A stretch of 13,365 nucleotides of DNA from an uncultured Rubellimicrobium sp. GTDB taxonomy: Bacteria; Pseudomonadota; Alphaproteobacteria; Rhodobacterales; Rhodobacteraceae. Location of the stretch: assembly GCA_902805995.1 (NCBI GenBank), contig CADCUU010000285.1:1-13365 (forward strand), read 5' to 3'. Both the position numbers and the translations under genes were made by a program. The notes under the pieces are model-generated. The model searched no databases and was not told the origin of the DNA. It saw only the letters and a list, made by a program, of their open reading frames with translations. This document shows positions 6,811 to 13,365 of the stretch, in pieces (positions within the stretch are counted from its first letter, which is position 1; every line of letters starts with the position of its first letter).

Positions 6811-6838
6811 TTGAATCCCGGGGGATGCGCCCGATAGT
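6811..6838 (+). promoter_or_regulatory. possible sigma70-like promoter for the yej operon
   Basis: TTGAAT (6811-6816) and GATAGT (6833-6838) are each four of six to consensus, with a 16-base spacer. They lie downstream of the cytochrome terminator and end 34 bases before the yejA ATG. It is the best candidate in the 154-bp gap but is weak, and other starts are possible. Confidence 0.3.
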
Positions 6839-6872
6839 TGGCGGACGCATAGCCCACCAGGAGGTTTCCCCG

Positions 6873-8858
6873 ATGACCGGATCGCGCCACCGCGCCAAGG
6901 CTCCCGCACTGGCCATCGCACGGGCCCCCGCTCTCGACCTCCGGTGGATGGGGCTGAGCGTGCTGGCCCTTGGGGCGGCCCTCGCGGCCGGGGGGGCCTT
7001 TGCGCAGGAGGCGGCGACCGAGGGGGCGGCTGCCGGAGCAGCGGCGCCTGCGGTGGAGGGGGTCGAGGCGGGGGCGATCGTGTCCCATGGCTACAACTTC
7101 TTCGGCGAGCTAAAATACGCGGCCGATTTCCAGCATCTCGACTACGTCAACCCGGACGCGCCCAAGGGCGGGGAGATCTCGGAGTGGACGGGCGGGACCT
7201 TCGACAGCTTCAACCCCTACACTCTGGCGGGCAACTCGGCCCCGCTGGCGAGCATCGGGCACGAATCCATCCTGACCGGCACGGCGGATGACCCGACCTC
7301 TCTTTACTGCCTGATCTGCACGACGATGGAATACCCTGAGGACCTGTCCTGGGTGATCTTCAACCTGCGGCCCGAGGCGCGGTTCGCGGATGGCACGCCG
7401 GTGACCGCCGAGGACGTGAAGTTCACCTTCGACATCCTGATGGAGCAGGGGCTGGAATCGTTCCGCGCGGCCTTTGGCGCCATGATCGCGGAGGTGGAGG
7501 TGCTCGACCCCGCCCGCATCCGGTTCACCTTTGCGCCCGATTCTCCGGTGCGAGACCGCATGGGGCTGGCGGGTGGCCTGCCCGTCCTGTCCCAAGCCTG
7601 GTTCGAGAGGACGGGCCAGCGGCTCGACGGCTCCTCGGACGAGCCGATGATGGGGTCCGGGGCCTATGTGCTGGACAGCTTCGATTACGGGCGGCGCGTG
7701 GTCTATGCGCGCAACCCCGACTACTGGGGGGCGGACCTGCCCATCAACATCGGGCGCAGCAACTTCGACCGCATCCGCATCGAGGTGTTCAACGACACCA
7801 ACGTGGCCTTCGAGGCGTTCAAGGCCGGGGAATACACGTTCCGGATCGAGAACAGCTCGCTTCAATGGGCGACGCAGTACAACTTTCCGGCGATCGAGCA
7901 GGGCTGGGTCGTGCAGGAAGAGCCCGAGAACGGCAACATCCCGGCCTCGCAGTCCTGGGTCTTCAACCTCCGCGATCCGAAGTTCGAAGACCCGCGCGTC
8001 CGCGAAGCGCTGGGCCTCATGTTCAACTTCGAATGGTCGAACGAGACGCTGTTCTACGGGCTTTATGAGCGCATGAGCTCGTTCTGGACCAACCAGCCCG
8101 AGATGTCCGCCACCGGCCTGCCGAGCGAGGCCGAGATCGCGATCCTCCAGCCGCTGGTGGACGAGGGGCTGCTCGATGCGTCGATCTTGACGGCCGAGGC
8201 GGTGGTGCCGCCTGCCTCCTCTCCGGAGCGGAACATCGACCGGGGCAACCTGCGCCGCGCGAGCGACCTTCTGGACGAGGCGGGCTGGGTCGTGGGCGAC
8301 GACGGGGTGCGCCGCAACGCGGAAGGAGAGGAGCTGGAGGTCGTGTTCCTGGAGTCCCAGCCGACCTTCGAACGGGTGCTCCTGCCCTATATCGAGAATC
8401 TGGAGCGGCTGGGCGTGGCCGCGCGGCTCGACATGGTGGACCCGTCCCAGGCGCAGCTGCGCCGCGACGAGTCGGACTTCGACATGGCGAACCTAAGCCC
8501 CGCGATGAGCCTGGAGCCCGGCACGGAGTTGGAGCAGTGGTTCGGGTCGGAGAGTGCCGCGGAAAGCAACCGCAACCTGATGGGTCTTCAGGACCCCGCG
8601 ATCGACCGGCTGGCCGCCATCGTGGCCAACGCCGATGAGGTCGAGGAGATGCGGGCCGCCGTTCGGGCGCTGGACCGGGTGCTGCGCGCCAAGCTCTTCT
8701 GGGTGCCGCAATGGTACAAGCCGACGAGCTGGCTCGCGTATTACGACATGTACGACCACCCCGAGCCCCTGCCGGCCTATGCCGTGGGCGAGCTCGACTT
8801 CTGGTGGTACGACGCCGAAGGTGCCGAGCGGCTGCGTGCCGCGGGCGCCGTCAAGTAA
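6873..8858 (+). CDS. yejA: periplasmic oligopeptide/microcin C-type substrate-binding protein
   Basis: The product is 661 residues. A long n-region is followed by a hydrophobic core (about 26-42) and AFA-QE, giving likely signal peptidase I cleavage after residue 44. An Ala/Gly/Glu-rich linker leads to the YejA-type start of the mature domain, HGYNFFGELKYAADFQHLDY, then VNPDAPKGGEISEW and FDSFNPYTLAGN. These identify a family 5 (DppA/OppA-like) solute-binding protein of the YejA branch; RFADGTPVTAEDVKFTFD is also typical. In E. coli, YejABEF takes up peptides including microcin C. There is no lipobox, so it should be free in the periplasm. AGGAGG (6859-6864), eight bases before the ATG, fixes the start; an earlier in-frame ATG at 6825 lacks this. 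It is first in an operon with yejB, yejE and yejF. The peptide substrate is not predictable. Confidence 0.93.
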   Translation: MTGSRHRAKAPALAIARAPALDLRWMGLSVLALGAALAAGGAFAQEAATEGAAAGAAAPAVEGVEAGAIVSHGYNFFGELKYAADFQHLDYVNPDAPKGGEISEWTGGTFDSFNPYTLAGNSAPLASIGHESILTGTADDPTSLYCLICTTMEYPEDLSWVIFNLRPEARFADGTPVTAEDVKFTFDILMEQGLESFRAAFGAMIAEVEVLDPARIRFTFAPDSPVRDRMGLAGGLPVLSQAWFERTGQRLDGSSDEPMMGSGAYVLDSFDYGRRVVYARNPDYWGADLPINIGRSNFDRIRIEVFNDTNVAFEAFKAGEYTFRIENSSLQWATQYNFPAIEQGWVVQEEPENGNIPASQSWVFNLRDPKFEDPRVREALGLMFNFEWSNETLFYGLYERMSSFWTNQPEMSATGLPSEAEIAILQPLVDEGLLDASILTAEAVVPPASSPERNIDRGNLRRASDLLDEAGWVVGDDGVRRNAEGEELEVVFLESQPTFERVLLPYIENLERLGVAARLDMVDPSQAQLRRDESDFDMANLSPAMSLEPGTELEQWFGSESAAESNRNLMGLQDPAIDRLAAIVANADEVEEMRAAVRALDRVLRAKLFWVPQWYKPTSWLAYYDMYDHPEPLPAYAVGELDFWWYDAEGAERLRAAGAVK

Positions 8859-8870
8859 GGCCGCGGGTCC

Positions 8871-9956
8871 TTGGGCGCCTATATCCTTCGCCGTCTGCTG
8901 CTCGTGATCCCGACGCTGCTCGGGATCATGATCATCAACTTTGCCCTGGTGCAGTTCGTCCCCGGCGGCCCCATCGAGCAGATCATCGCCGAGATGGAGG
9001 GCCGGGGCGACGTCTTCGAGACCATCGCCGGGGGCGGGGGCGAGGCGGGGGAGGCTGCGGGTGGCGGGGAGGATTCCGGCTATCTGGGCGCGCGGGGCCT
9101 GCCGCCGGAGTTCATCGCCCAGCTGGAGCAGCAGTTCGGCTTCGACAAGCCGCCGCTGGAGCGGTTCCTGCTGATGATGTGGGACTATGTCCGTTTCGAC
9201 TTCGGCGAGTCGTGGTTCCGGTCGGAGACGGTGGTGAACCTCGTGCTCGAAAAGATGCCGGTGTCGATCACGCTCGGGCTCTGGTCCACGCTGATCGCGT
9301 ATCTCGTCTCCATCCCGCTGGGCATCAAGAAGGCCGTGCGGGACGGGACGTCGTTCGACACCTGGACCTCGGGCGCGATCATCGTGGCCTATGCGATCCC
9401 GGGATTCCTGTTCGCGCTCATGCTCATCGTGCTGTTCGCGGGCGGGTCCTACTGGCGGATCTTCCCGCTCCGGGGGCTGACCTCGGACAATTGGGAGGAC
9501 CTTTCGACGATGGGGAAGGTGCTGGACTACCTGTGGCACATCACGCTGCCGGTGCTGGCCTCGACCATCGCGAGCTTTGCCACGCTGACGCTGCTGACGA
9601 AGAACAGCTTCCTCGACGAGATCAAGAAGCAGTACGTCATGACCGCCCGCGCCAAGGGCCTGTCGGAGCGGCGGGTGCTGTATGGCCACGTCTTCCGGAA
9701 TGCGATGTTGATCGTGATCGCGGGATTCCCGGGGCTGTTCATCGGCGTCTTCTTCGGGGGGAGCCTGATCATTGAGACGCTGTTCTCGCTCGACGGGCTG
9801 GGGCGGCTCGGCTTTGAGGCGGCGGTGGCGCGGGACTATCCCATCGTCTTCGGCACGCTGTTCGCCTTCTCTCTCCTGGGCCTCATCATCGGGATCATCT
9901 CGGACATCACCTATGTCCTGGTGGACCCCCGCATCGATTTCGAGAGCCGCGGATGA
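8871..9956 (+). CDS. yejB: ABC transporter permease, YejB type
   Basis: The product is 361 residues, close to E. coli YejB length. It opens with [20 protein letters not shown] and [12 protein letters not shown], the first membrane helix of DppB-like permeases. A periplasmic loop follows with a Gly/Glu-rich stretch (about 54-68), then five further hydrophobic segments: roughly 131-153, 168-190, 222-244, 280-302 and 328-350. The EAA loop that contacts the ATPase is [20 protein letters not shown] (249-268). The start is a TTG at 8871. It is the only possible start between the in-frame TAA that ends yejA and the first membrane helix, so it is well supported although no strong ribosome binding site is seen (AAGG at 8857). 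Translation is probably coupled to yejA. The stop overlaps an ATG at 9953. It pairs with YejE to form the membrane channel. Confidence 0.93.
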   Translation: MGAYILRRLLLVIPTLLGIMIINFALVQFVPGGPIEQIIAEMEGRGDVFETIAGGGGEAGEAAGGGEDSGYLGARGLPPEFIAQLEQQFGFDKPPLERFLLMMWDYVRFDFGESWFRSETVVNLVLEKMPVSITLGLWSTLIAYLVSIPLGIKKAVRDGTSFDTWTSGAIIVAYAIPGFLFALMLIVLFAGGSYWRIFPLRGLTSDNWEDLSTMGKVLDYLWHITLPVLASTIASFATLTLLTKNSFLDEIKKQYVMTARAKGLSERRVLYGHVFRNAMLIVIAGFPGLFIGVFFGGSLIIETLFSLDGLGRLGFEAAVARDYPIVFGTLFAFSLLGLIIGIISDITYVLVDPRIDFESRG

Positions 9957-9959
9957 CCG
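9930..9959 (+). repeat. direct repeat, copy 1 (yejB 3' end and ATGA junction)
   Basis: This 30-base segment covers the codons for RIDFESRG, the yejB TGA, and an overlapping ATGACC. It recurs 71 bp downstream (10001-10030) with 27 of 30 bases identical. Mismatches are at repeat positions 5, 6 and 15. Confidence 0.9.
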
Positions 9960-10027
9960 GCCTGACCCTCACCTTTGCCTGCGCGGGACGGCCCGGGCCG
10001 CGCAATGATTTCGAAAGCCGCGGATGA
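9953..10027 (+). CDS. 24-codon micro-ORF made of a duplicated yejB 3' end
   Basis: This open frame begins at an ATG overlapping the yejB stop (ATGA) and ends at a TGA overlapping the yejE start (ATGA), so it fills the whole gap in the register of a translationally coupled gene. Its last part, [19 protein letters not shown], aligns with the YejB C-terminus [16 protein letters not shown], with a three-residue insertion and conservative changes at most other sites. It therefore looks like an in-frame duplicate of roughly the last 16 codons of yejB. It has no membrane segment and no recognisable domain. It may be a translated bridge that carries ribosomes from yejB to yejE, or simply a relic of a local duplication. 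There is no evidence that the peptide itself has a function. What is seen is the ORF and repeat; the translation is inferred. Confidence 0.45.
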   Translation: MTGLTLTFACAGRPGPRNDFESRG

Positions 10028-10030
10028 CCG
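10001..10030 (+). repeat. direct repeat, copy 2 (micro-ORF end and yejE start)
   Basis: This is the second copy of the 30-base element at 9930-9959. It encodes RNDFESRG in the same register, followed by TGA and the true yejE ATG. Similarity continues more weakly upstream (TCACCT at 9969, compared with TCACCT at 9907), offset by 62 instead of 71 bases. This is consistent with a nine-base, three-codon insertion in copy 2. Confidence 0.9.
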
Positions 10031-11256
10031 ACACGCGTTCCAACATCCAGCCGCCGCTGATTCCCGAGCCCATGCCGGGGCAGGTTCCCGCGCCGGTCGA
10101 GCCCCTGTCCGAGCCCTTGGGGCCCCCGGCCCCGATGGCCGGGCGGCGGTCCTGGCTGTCGCCCCTGAACCAGCGGCGCTGGCGCAACTTCCGCCGCAAT
10201 GGGCGCGCGTTCTGGAGCCTCGTGATCTTTGGGGTGCTGTTCATCCTGTCGCTGTTCGCGGAGTTCCTGGCCAACGACCGCCCGATCCTGGTGAGCTACC
10301 GGGGCGAGCTGCGGATGCCGATCTTCTCCTTCTACTCGGAGCGGTCCTACGGCGGGGACTTCCCGTCGGAGGCGGCCTATACCGACGTGGAGGTCCGCTG
10401 CCTGATCGAAACGGGGGGACTGGTGGACTGCATCGACGATCCGGACGGGTTCATCGAAGCTGCGCGGGCGGGGACGATCGAGGATCCGGAGTTCCAGAAG
10501 GGCTGGATGCTCTGGCCGCCCATCCCGTATTCGTTCGACACCATCGTGGATGTGCGGGGCGTGGCGCCGTCGCCGCCTGACGGGACCAACTGGCTGGGGA
10601 CCGACGACACCAAGCGCGACGTGGTGGCGCGGGTGATCTACGGATTCCGGCTGTCGATCCTGTTCGCGCTGATCGTGACAGCGGCGGCGTCGCTGGTCGG
10701 GATCGTGGCGGGCGCGGTGCAGGGCTACTTCGGCGGCTGGACCGACCTCATGCTCCAGCGCTTTATCGAGATATGGTCGGGGACGCCGTCGCTCTATGTC
10801 ATCATCATCGTCTTCGCGATCCTGGGGCGAAGTTTCTGGCTGCTCGTGGGGCTGACGATCCTGTTCGGCTGGCCGGCGCTGGTGGGCGTGGTGCGGGCCG
10901 AGTTCCTGCGGGCGCGCAACTTCGAATACGTGCGCGCGGCTCGGGCGCTGGGGGTGTCGAACGCGACGATCATGTTCCGCCACCTGCTGCCCAACGCCAT
11001 GGTCGCGACCGTCACGATGCTCCCCTTCCTTGTGACCGGCGCCATCGGGACGCTGGCGAGCCTCGACTTCCTGGGCTACGGGCTGCCGTCCTCGGCGCCG
11101 TCCCTGGGGGAGTTGAGCTTGCAGGCCAAGCAGAACCTCCAGGCGCCCTGGCTCGCGTTCACCGCCTTCTTCACCTTCGCGATCATGCTCACGCTGCTGG
11201 TGTTCATCTTCGAGGGCGTGCGCGACGCCTTTGACCCGAGGAAGACCTTCCGATGA
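10024..11256 (+). CDS. yejE: ABC transporter permease, YejE type
   Basis: The product is 410 residues. A proline-rich cytoplasmic N-terminus (about 1-45) leads to SPLNQRRWRNFRRNGRAFWS and the first membrane helix (about 64-84). A large periplasmic segment (about 85-205) follows, with PPDGTNWLGTDDTKRDVVAR, the typical entry to the DppC-like transmembrane domain. Further helices are near 209-232, 257-290, 325-347 and 380-397. The EAA loop is RAEFLRARNFEYVRAARALG (291-310) followed by SNATIMFRHLLPN. It forms the channel together with YejB. The start ATG overlaps the stop of the 24-codon micro-ORF, and no good Shine-Dalgarno sequence precedes it, so translation is probably coupled. Its TGA overlaps the yejF ATG. 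The N-terminal extension is rich in Pro and poorly conserved in the family; its length is consistent with Rhodobacterales relatives as far as I recall. Confidence 0.93.
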   Translation: MTDTRSNIQPPLIPEPMPGQVPAPVEPLSEPLGPPAPMAGRRSWLSPLNQRRWRNFRRNGRAFWSLVIFGVLFILSLFAEFLANDRPILVSYRGELRMPIFSFYSERSYGGDFPSEAAYTDVEVRCLIETGGLVDCIDDPDGFIEAARAGTIEDPEFQKGWMLWPPIPYSFDTIVDVRGVAPSPPDGTNWLGTDDTKRDVVARVIYGFRLSILFALIVTAAASLVGIVAGAVQGYFGGWTDLMLQRFIEIWSGTPSLYVIIIVFAILGRSFWLLVGLTILFGWPALVGVVRAEFLRARNFEYVRAARALGVSNATIMFRHLLPNAMVATVTMLPFLVTGAIGTLASLDFLGYGLPSSAPSLGELSLQAKQNLQAPWLAFTAFFTFAIMLTLLVFIFEGVRDAFDPRKTFR

Positions 11257-13004
11257 GTGAGCCGTCACGCGGGCCGGGGGCCGAGCCCGTCCTGTCCGTC
11301 CGCGACCTTCATGTCCGCTTCCGGCAGGAGGGAGGGGCAGTCCATGCCGTCAAGGGCGTGTCCTTCGCCGTGAACCGGGGGGAGACGGTTGCGCTGGTGG
11401 GCGAGTCGGGGTCGGGCAAGTCCGTCTCGGCGCTGTCCACGGTGCAGCTTCTGGGGGACAACGCGCTAGTGGACGGGTCCGTGCGCTACATGGGCCAGGA
11501 GATGGTCGGCGCGCCGGAGCGCGAACTGATGCGGGTGCGGGGCAACGACATCAGCTTCATCTTTCAGGAGCCGATGACGTCGCTGAACCCGCTCCACACC
11601 ATCGAGACGCAGCTGACCGAGTCGATCGAGCTTCACCAGGGGCTGCGGGGCGACAAGGTGCGCGGGCGCATCCTGGAGCTTCTGACCCGGGTGGGCATCC
11701 GCAACCCCGAATCGCGGCTCGGGGCCTATCCGCACCAGTTGTCGGGCGGGCAGCGGCAGCGGGTCATGATCGCCATGGCGCTGGCGAACGGGCCGGAGCT
11801 TCTTATCGCGGATGAGCCCACCACGGCTCTCGACGTGACGATTCAGGCGCAGATCCTGGACCTGCTGGCGGACCTGAAGCGCAAGGAAGGGCTGTCGATG
11901 CTCTTCATCACCCATGACTTGGGGATCGTGAGGAAGATCGCCGACCGGGTCTGCGTGATGCAGAACGGGCTGATCGTGGAGCAGGGGCCCGCGGCGGAGA
12001 TATTCGCGAATCCGCGCCATCCCTATACGCGGAAGCTCCTCGCCGCCGAGCAGACGGGGTTGCCGCAGCCGGTGCCGGCCCATGCGCCCGTCGTGGCCGC
12101 GACGCGGAACTTGCGGATCTGGTTCCCGATCCAGCGGGGGCTGCTTAAGCGGACCGTGGGGCATGTGAAGGCCGTCAACGACGCGACGCTGGAGGTGCGG
12201 GCGGGCGAGACGCTGGGGATCGTGGGCGAATCGGGGTCTGGGAAGACGACGCTCGCCCTCGCCATTACGCGGCTGATCCGGTCGGAGGGGCGCATCGTCT
12301 TTCTGGGGCAGGACATCACCAGCCAGGCGCGGTCCACCGAGGAGGTGGACGAAGACGCGCGGCGGGCCGGGGACGATGTCATGACCGGCGCGACCGGGGG
12401 CGTGATCGGGACGGCGTTTGCCGCGTGGGGCATGACCCGGCGGTCGAGGGACCGGCAGGCCCTGCGGCGCATCCGCAAGGATATGCAGATCGTTTTCCAG
12501 GACCCCTATGGTTCGCTGTCGCCGCGCATGACGGTGGGCGAGATCATTGCCGAAGGGCTGGGCGTGCATGGGCTGGAGCCCGGGCGCGACCGCCGGTCCA
12601 TGGTGACCGAGGCGATGCGGGAGGTGGGCCTCGACCCCGTGACGATGGACCGCTACCCGCACGAATTCTCGGGCGGGCAGAGGCAGCGGATCGCCATTGC
12701 GAGGGCGCTGATCCTGAAGCCGAAGCTCATGGTGCTGGACGAGCCGACTTCGGCGCTCGACATGACGGTGCAGGTGCAGATCGTGCAGCTTCTCCGGGGG
12801 CTCCAGCAGAAGCACGGGCTTGCGTTCCTGTTCATCAGCCACGACCTGAAGGTGATTCGCGCCATGGCGCACCGGGTCATGGTGATGAAGGACGGCGACG
12901 TGGTGGAGGCGGGGCCGGCCGAGGCGGTCTTTGGCAACCCCCGGACGGAGTACACCCGGACCCTGATGGCGGCGGCGTTCCCGGTGGCGCAGGCGGCGGA
13001 GTAG
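11253..13004 (+). CDS. yejF: ABC transporter ATPase with two fused nucleotide-binding domains, YejF type
   Basis: The product is 583 residues. NBD1 has Walker A GESGSGKS (50-57), Q-loop Q105, signature LSGGQ (163-167), Walker B LLIADE (183-188) and switch H221. NBD2 has GESGSGKT (325-332), Q416, FSGGQ (472-476), LMVLDE (492-497) and H530. Both sites look competent. Each domain ends with an oligopeptide-transporter tail ([11 protein letters not shown] at 253-263; [11 protein letters not shown] at 562-572). It powers the YejB/YejE channel from the cytoplasm. NBD2 carries an extra segment between the strand IVFLGQDI and the Q-loop: 63 residues separate Q353 from Q416, against 23 for the equivalent Q82 to Q105 in NBD1. 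The extra part is acidic, then Gly/Ala-rich, then basic (about 358-402). The ATG overlaps the yejE stop, with GAGGAAG upstream. It is the last gene of the operon. Confidence 0.95.
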   Translation: MSEPSRGPGAEPVLSVRDLHVRFRQEGGAVHAVKGVSFAVNRGETVALVGESGSGKSVSALSTVQLLGDNALVDGSVRYMGQEMVGAPERELMRVRGNDISFIFQEPMTSLNPLHTIETQLTESIELHQGLRGDKVRGRILELLTRVGIRNPESRLGAYPHQLSGGQRQRVMIAMALANGPELLIADEPTTALDVTIQAQILDLLADLKRKEGLSMLFITHDLGIVRKIADRVCVMQNGLIVEQGPAAEIFANPRHPYTRKLLAAEQTGLPQPVPAHAPVVAATRNLRIWFPIQRGLLKRTVGHVKAVNDATLEVRAGETLGIVGESGSGKTTLALAITRLIRSEGRIVFLGQDITSQARSTEEVDEDARRAGDDVMTGATGGVIGTAFAAWGMTRRSRDRQALRRIRKDMQIVFQDPYGSLSPRMTVGEIIAEGLGVHGLEPGRDRRSMVTEAMREVGLDPVTMDRYPHEFSGGQRQRIAIARALILKPKLMVLDEPTSALDMTVQVQIVQLLRGLQQKHGLAFLFISHDLKVIRAMAHRVMVMKDGDVVEAGPAEAVFGNPRTEYTRTLMAAAFPVAQAAE

Positions 13005-13184
13005 GGGAGGGGGGCAGAGCGCGGACTCTGGCCGCGGCCAAGTGGTCGGCTTGGCCCGGCGTGTCCTGCTTCTGGGGGGTGTCCACGGCGTCGTAACGCG
13101 AAGCGGTTTGGCGTGGGCTGCCCATCATGTCCCAACTTCGAGACGCCAAGGAGCCGGGCGGTTGGATCAGATTGGAAATAGGAT

Positions 13185-13213
13185 AGGGGGCCTATTGGCC
13201 CCCTTGGTGTTTC
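13185..13213 (+). terminator. probable terminator of the yej operon
   Basis: AGGGGGCC (13185-13192) pairs perfectly with GGCCCCCT (13197-13204) around a TATT loop. The sequence that follows, TGGTGTTTC, is only moderately T-rich. It lies 180 bp after the yejF stop, which is rather far. It could instead act with the two hairpins downstream. Confidence 0.5.
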
Positions 13214-13228
13214 GCCTGTGGCGCGCCA

Positions 13229-13248
13229 GCCCGGCCCCAGGGCCGGGC
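13229..13248. repeat. GC-only inverted repeat
   Basis: GCCCGGCC (13229-13236) pairs perfectly with GGCCGGGC (13241-13248) around a CCAG loop. There is no T run on either side, so it is not an intrinsic terminator on its own. It sits between two terminator-like hairpins. Confidence 0.6.
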
Positions 13249-13258
13249 GTTCGGTCCT

Positions 13259-13284
13259 GAAAACCGTCCCCCGGACGGTTTTCT
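13259..13284. terminator. bidirectional terminator between convergent genes
   Basis: GAAAACCGTCC (13259-13269) pairs perfectly with GGACGGTTTTC (13273-13283) around a CCC loop. The outer A/T pairs supply a U-run at the 3' end on both strands, the standard bidirectional layout. It lies 10 bp beyond the stop of the minus-strand gene that enters from the right and can also back up termination of the yej operon. Confidence 0.85.
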
Positions 13285-13293
13285 AAACGGACC

Positions 13294-13365
13294 TCACTCC
13301 TCCGTGCCGACCATGAAGCAGGTGGTGCCGCGGGATTGGAGGCGGCGGCAGGCGAGATCGGCCTC
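13294..13365 (-). CDS. C-terminal end of a protein entering from the right (possibly SPOR-like)
   Basis: Only the last 23 codons are present, reading EADLACRRLQSRGTTCFMVG and then TEE before a TGA stop at 13294-13296. The frame is open to the window edge and is followed directly by a bidirectional terminator, which supports a real gene end. The pattern of a short helix with A-x-x-x-C-R-x-L, a turn RG, then a strand xxCFMV resembles the end of SPOR (peptidoglycan-binding) domains found on cell-wall enzymes and lipoproteins. That is pattern recall on a very short piece and should be treated as a guess. It is convergent with the yej operon. Confidence 0.6.
   Translation of the reverse strand, partial: EADLACRRLQSRGTTCFMVGTEE

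Larger units (their letters stand above)
13005..13293. other. noncoding region between the yej operon and the right-edge gene
   Basis: This 289-bp stretch holds no convincing gene. The short plus-strand frame at 13042-13260 has no ribosome binding site and low-complexity, non-family content. The region is structured: TTGGCGT (13108-13114) can pair with ACGCCAA (13143-13149), and three further hairpins follow at 13185, 13229 and 13259. The part around 13160-13190 (gttggatcagattggaaata and onward) is AT-richer than the surroundings. Confidence 0.6.

Noticed and set aside
6873..13004. Reading the yej operon as a dedicated toxin, antibiotic or defence system
   Set aside because: All four genes match a widespread peptide importer, and there is no neighbouring biosynthetic, immunity or nuclease gene in the window.
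13042..13260. 72-codon plus-strand frame after yejF
   Set aside because: No Shine-Dalgarno sequence, no recognisable domain, and it runs through two terminator-like hairpins.
1..13365. Search for CRISPR arrays, insertion sequences, tRNA or rRNA genes and att sites
   Set aside because: No regularly spaced repeats, transposase-like frames, terminal inverted repeats or tRNA-like cloverleafs were seen by eye. The only repeats found are the 15-bp array and the yejB/yejE junction repeat.

Overview
The window looks like chromosomal DNA of a high-GC alphaproteobacterium, most likely of the Rhodobacterales/Rhodobacteraceae type. The basis is very strong GC bias at third codon positions, a COQ9 gene divergent from rpsU, a membrane-anchored cytochrome of the cy type beginning MFDTM, and a yejABEF-type transporter. 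Taxonomy is inferred from protein features remembered from these families, not from a search. I see no insertion sequence, phage gene, CRISPR array, tRNA or rRNA.

Layout. (1) 1-1139, minus strand: a coq9-like ubiquinone biosynthesis gene overlaps a zeta-crystallin/PIG3-type quinone oxidoreductase gene that runs off the left edge. (2) 1165-1521, plus strand: rpsU (ribosomal protein S21) is a self-contained unit with a good sigma70-like promoter and an intrinsic terminator. (3) 1531-4165, minus strand: a 5'-nucleotidase/2',3'-cyclic phosphodiesterase (cpdB-like) gene lies upstream of a HAD phosphatase gene, whose stop codon sits in a short 15-bp tandem repeat. (4) 4263-5168, plus strand: nudC (NADH/NAD+ pyrophosphatase) is divergent from cpdB and convergent with pheA (prephenate dehydratase, 5194-6030, minus). 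(5) 6176-6718, plus strand: a cytochrome cy-like gene with its own terminator. (6) 6873-13004, plus strand: a four-gene oligopeptide/microcin C-type ABC importer operon, yejA-yejB-yejE-yejF, with very tight or overlapping junctions. (7) 13005-13365: a noncoding stretch with three closely spaced hairpins, then the last 23 codons of a minus-strand gene entering from the right.

How the genes fit together. Most of the window is housekeeping: ubiquinone synthesis and quinone reduction, a c-type electron carrier, phenylalanine synthesis, NAD and nucleotide turnover, and translation. The yej operon is the one large dedicated system. It has a periplasmic binding protein, two membrane permeases and one ATPase with two fused nucleotide-binding domains, enough for a complete peptide importer.

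The most unusual structure is at the yejB/yejE junction. The last ~16 codons of yejB appear again, in frame, about 70 bp downstream. This creates a 24-codon open frame that overlaps yejB by ATGA at its start and yejE by ATGA at its end. Second is a ~40-residue extra segment in the second ATPase domain of YejF. I found no convincing wholly new biological system.
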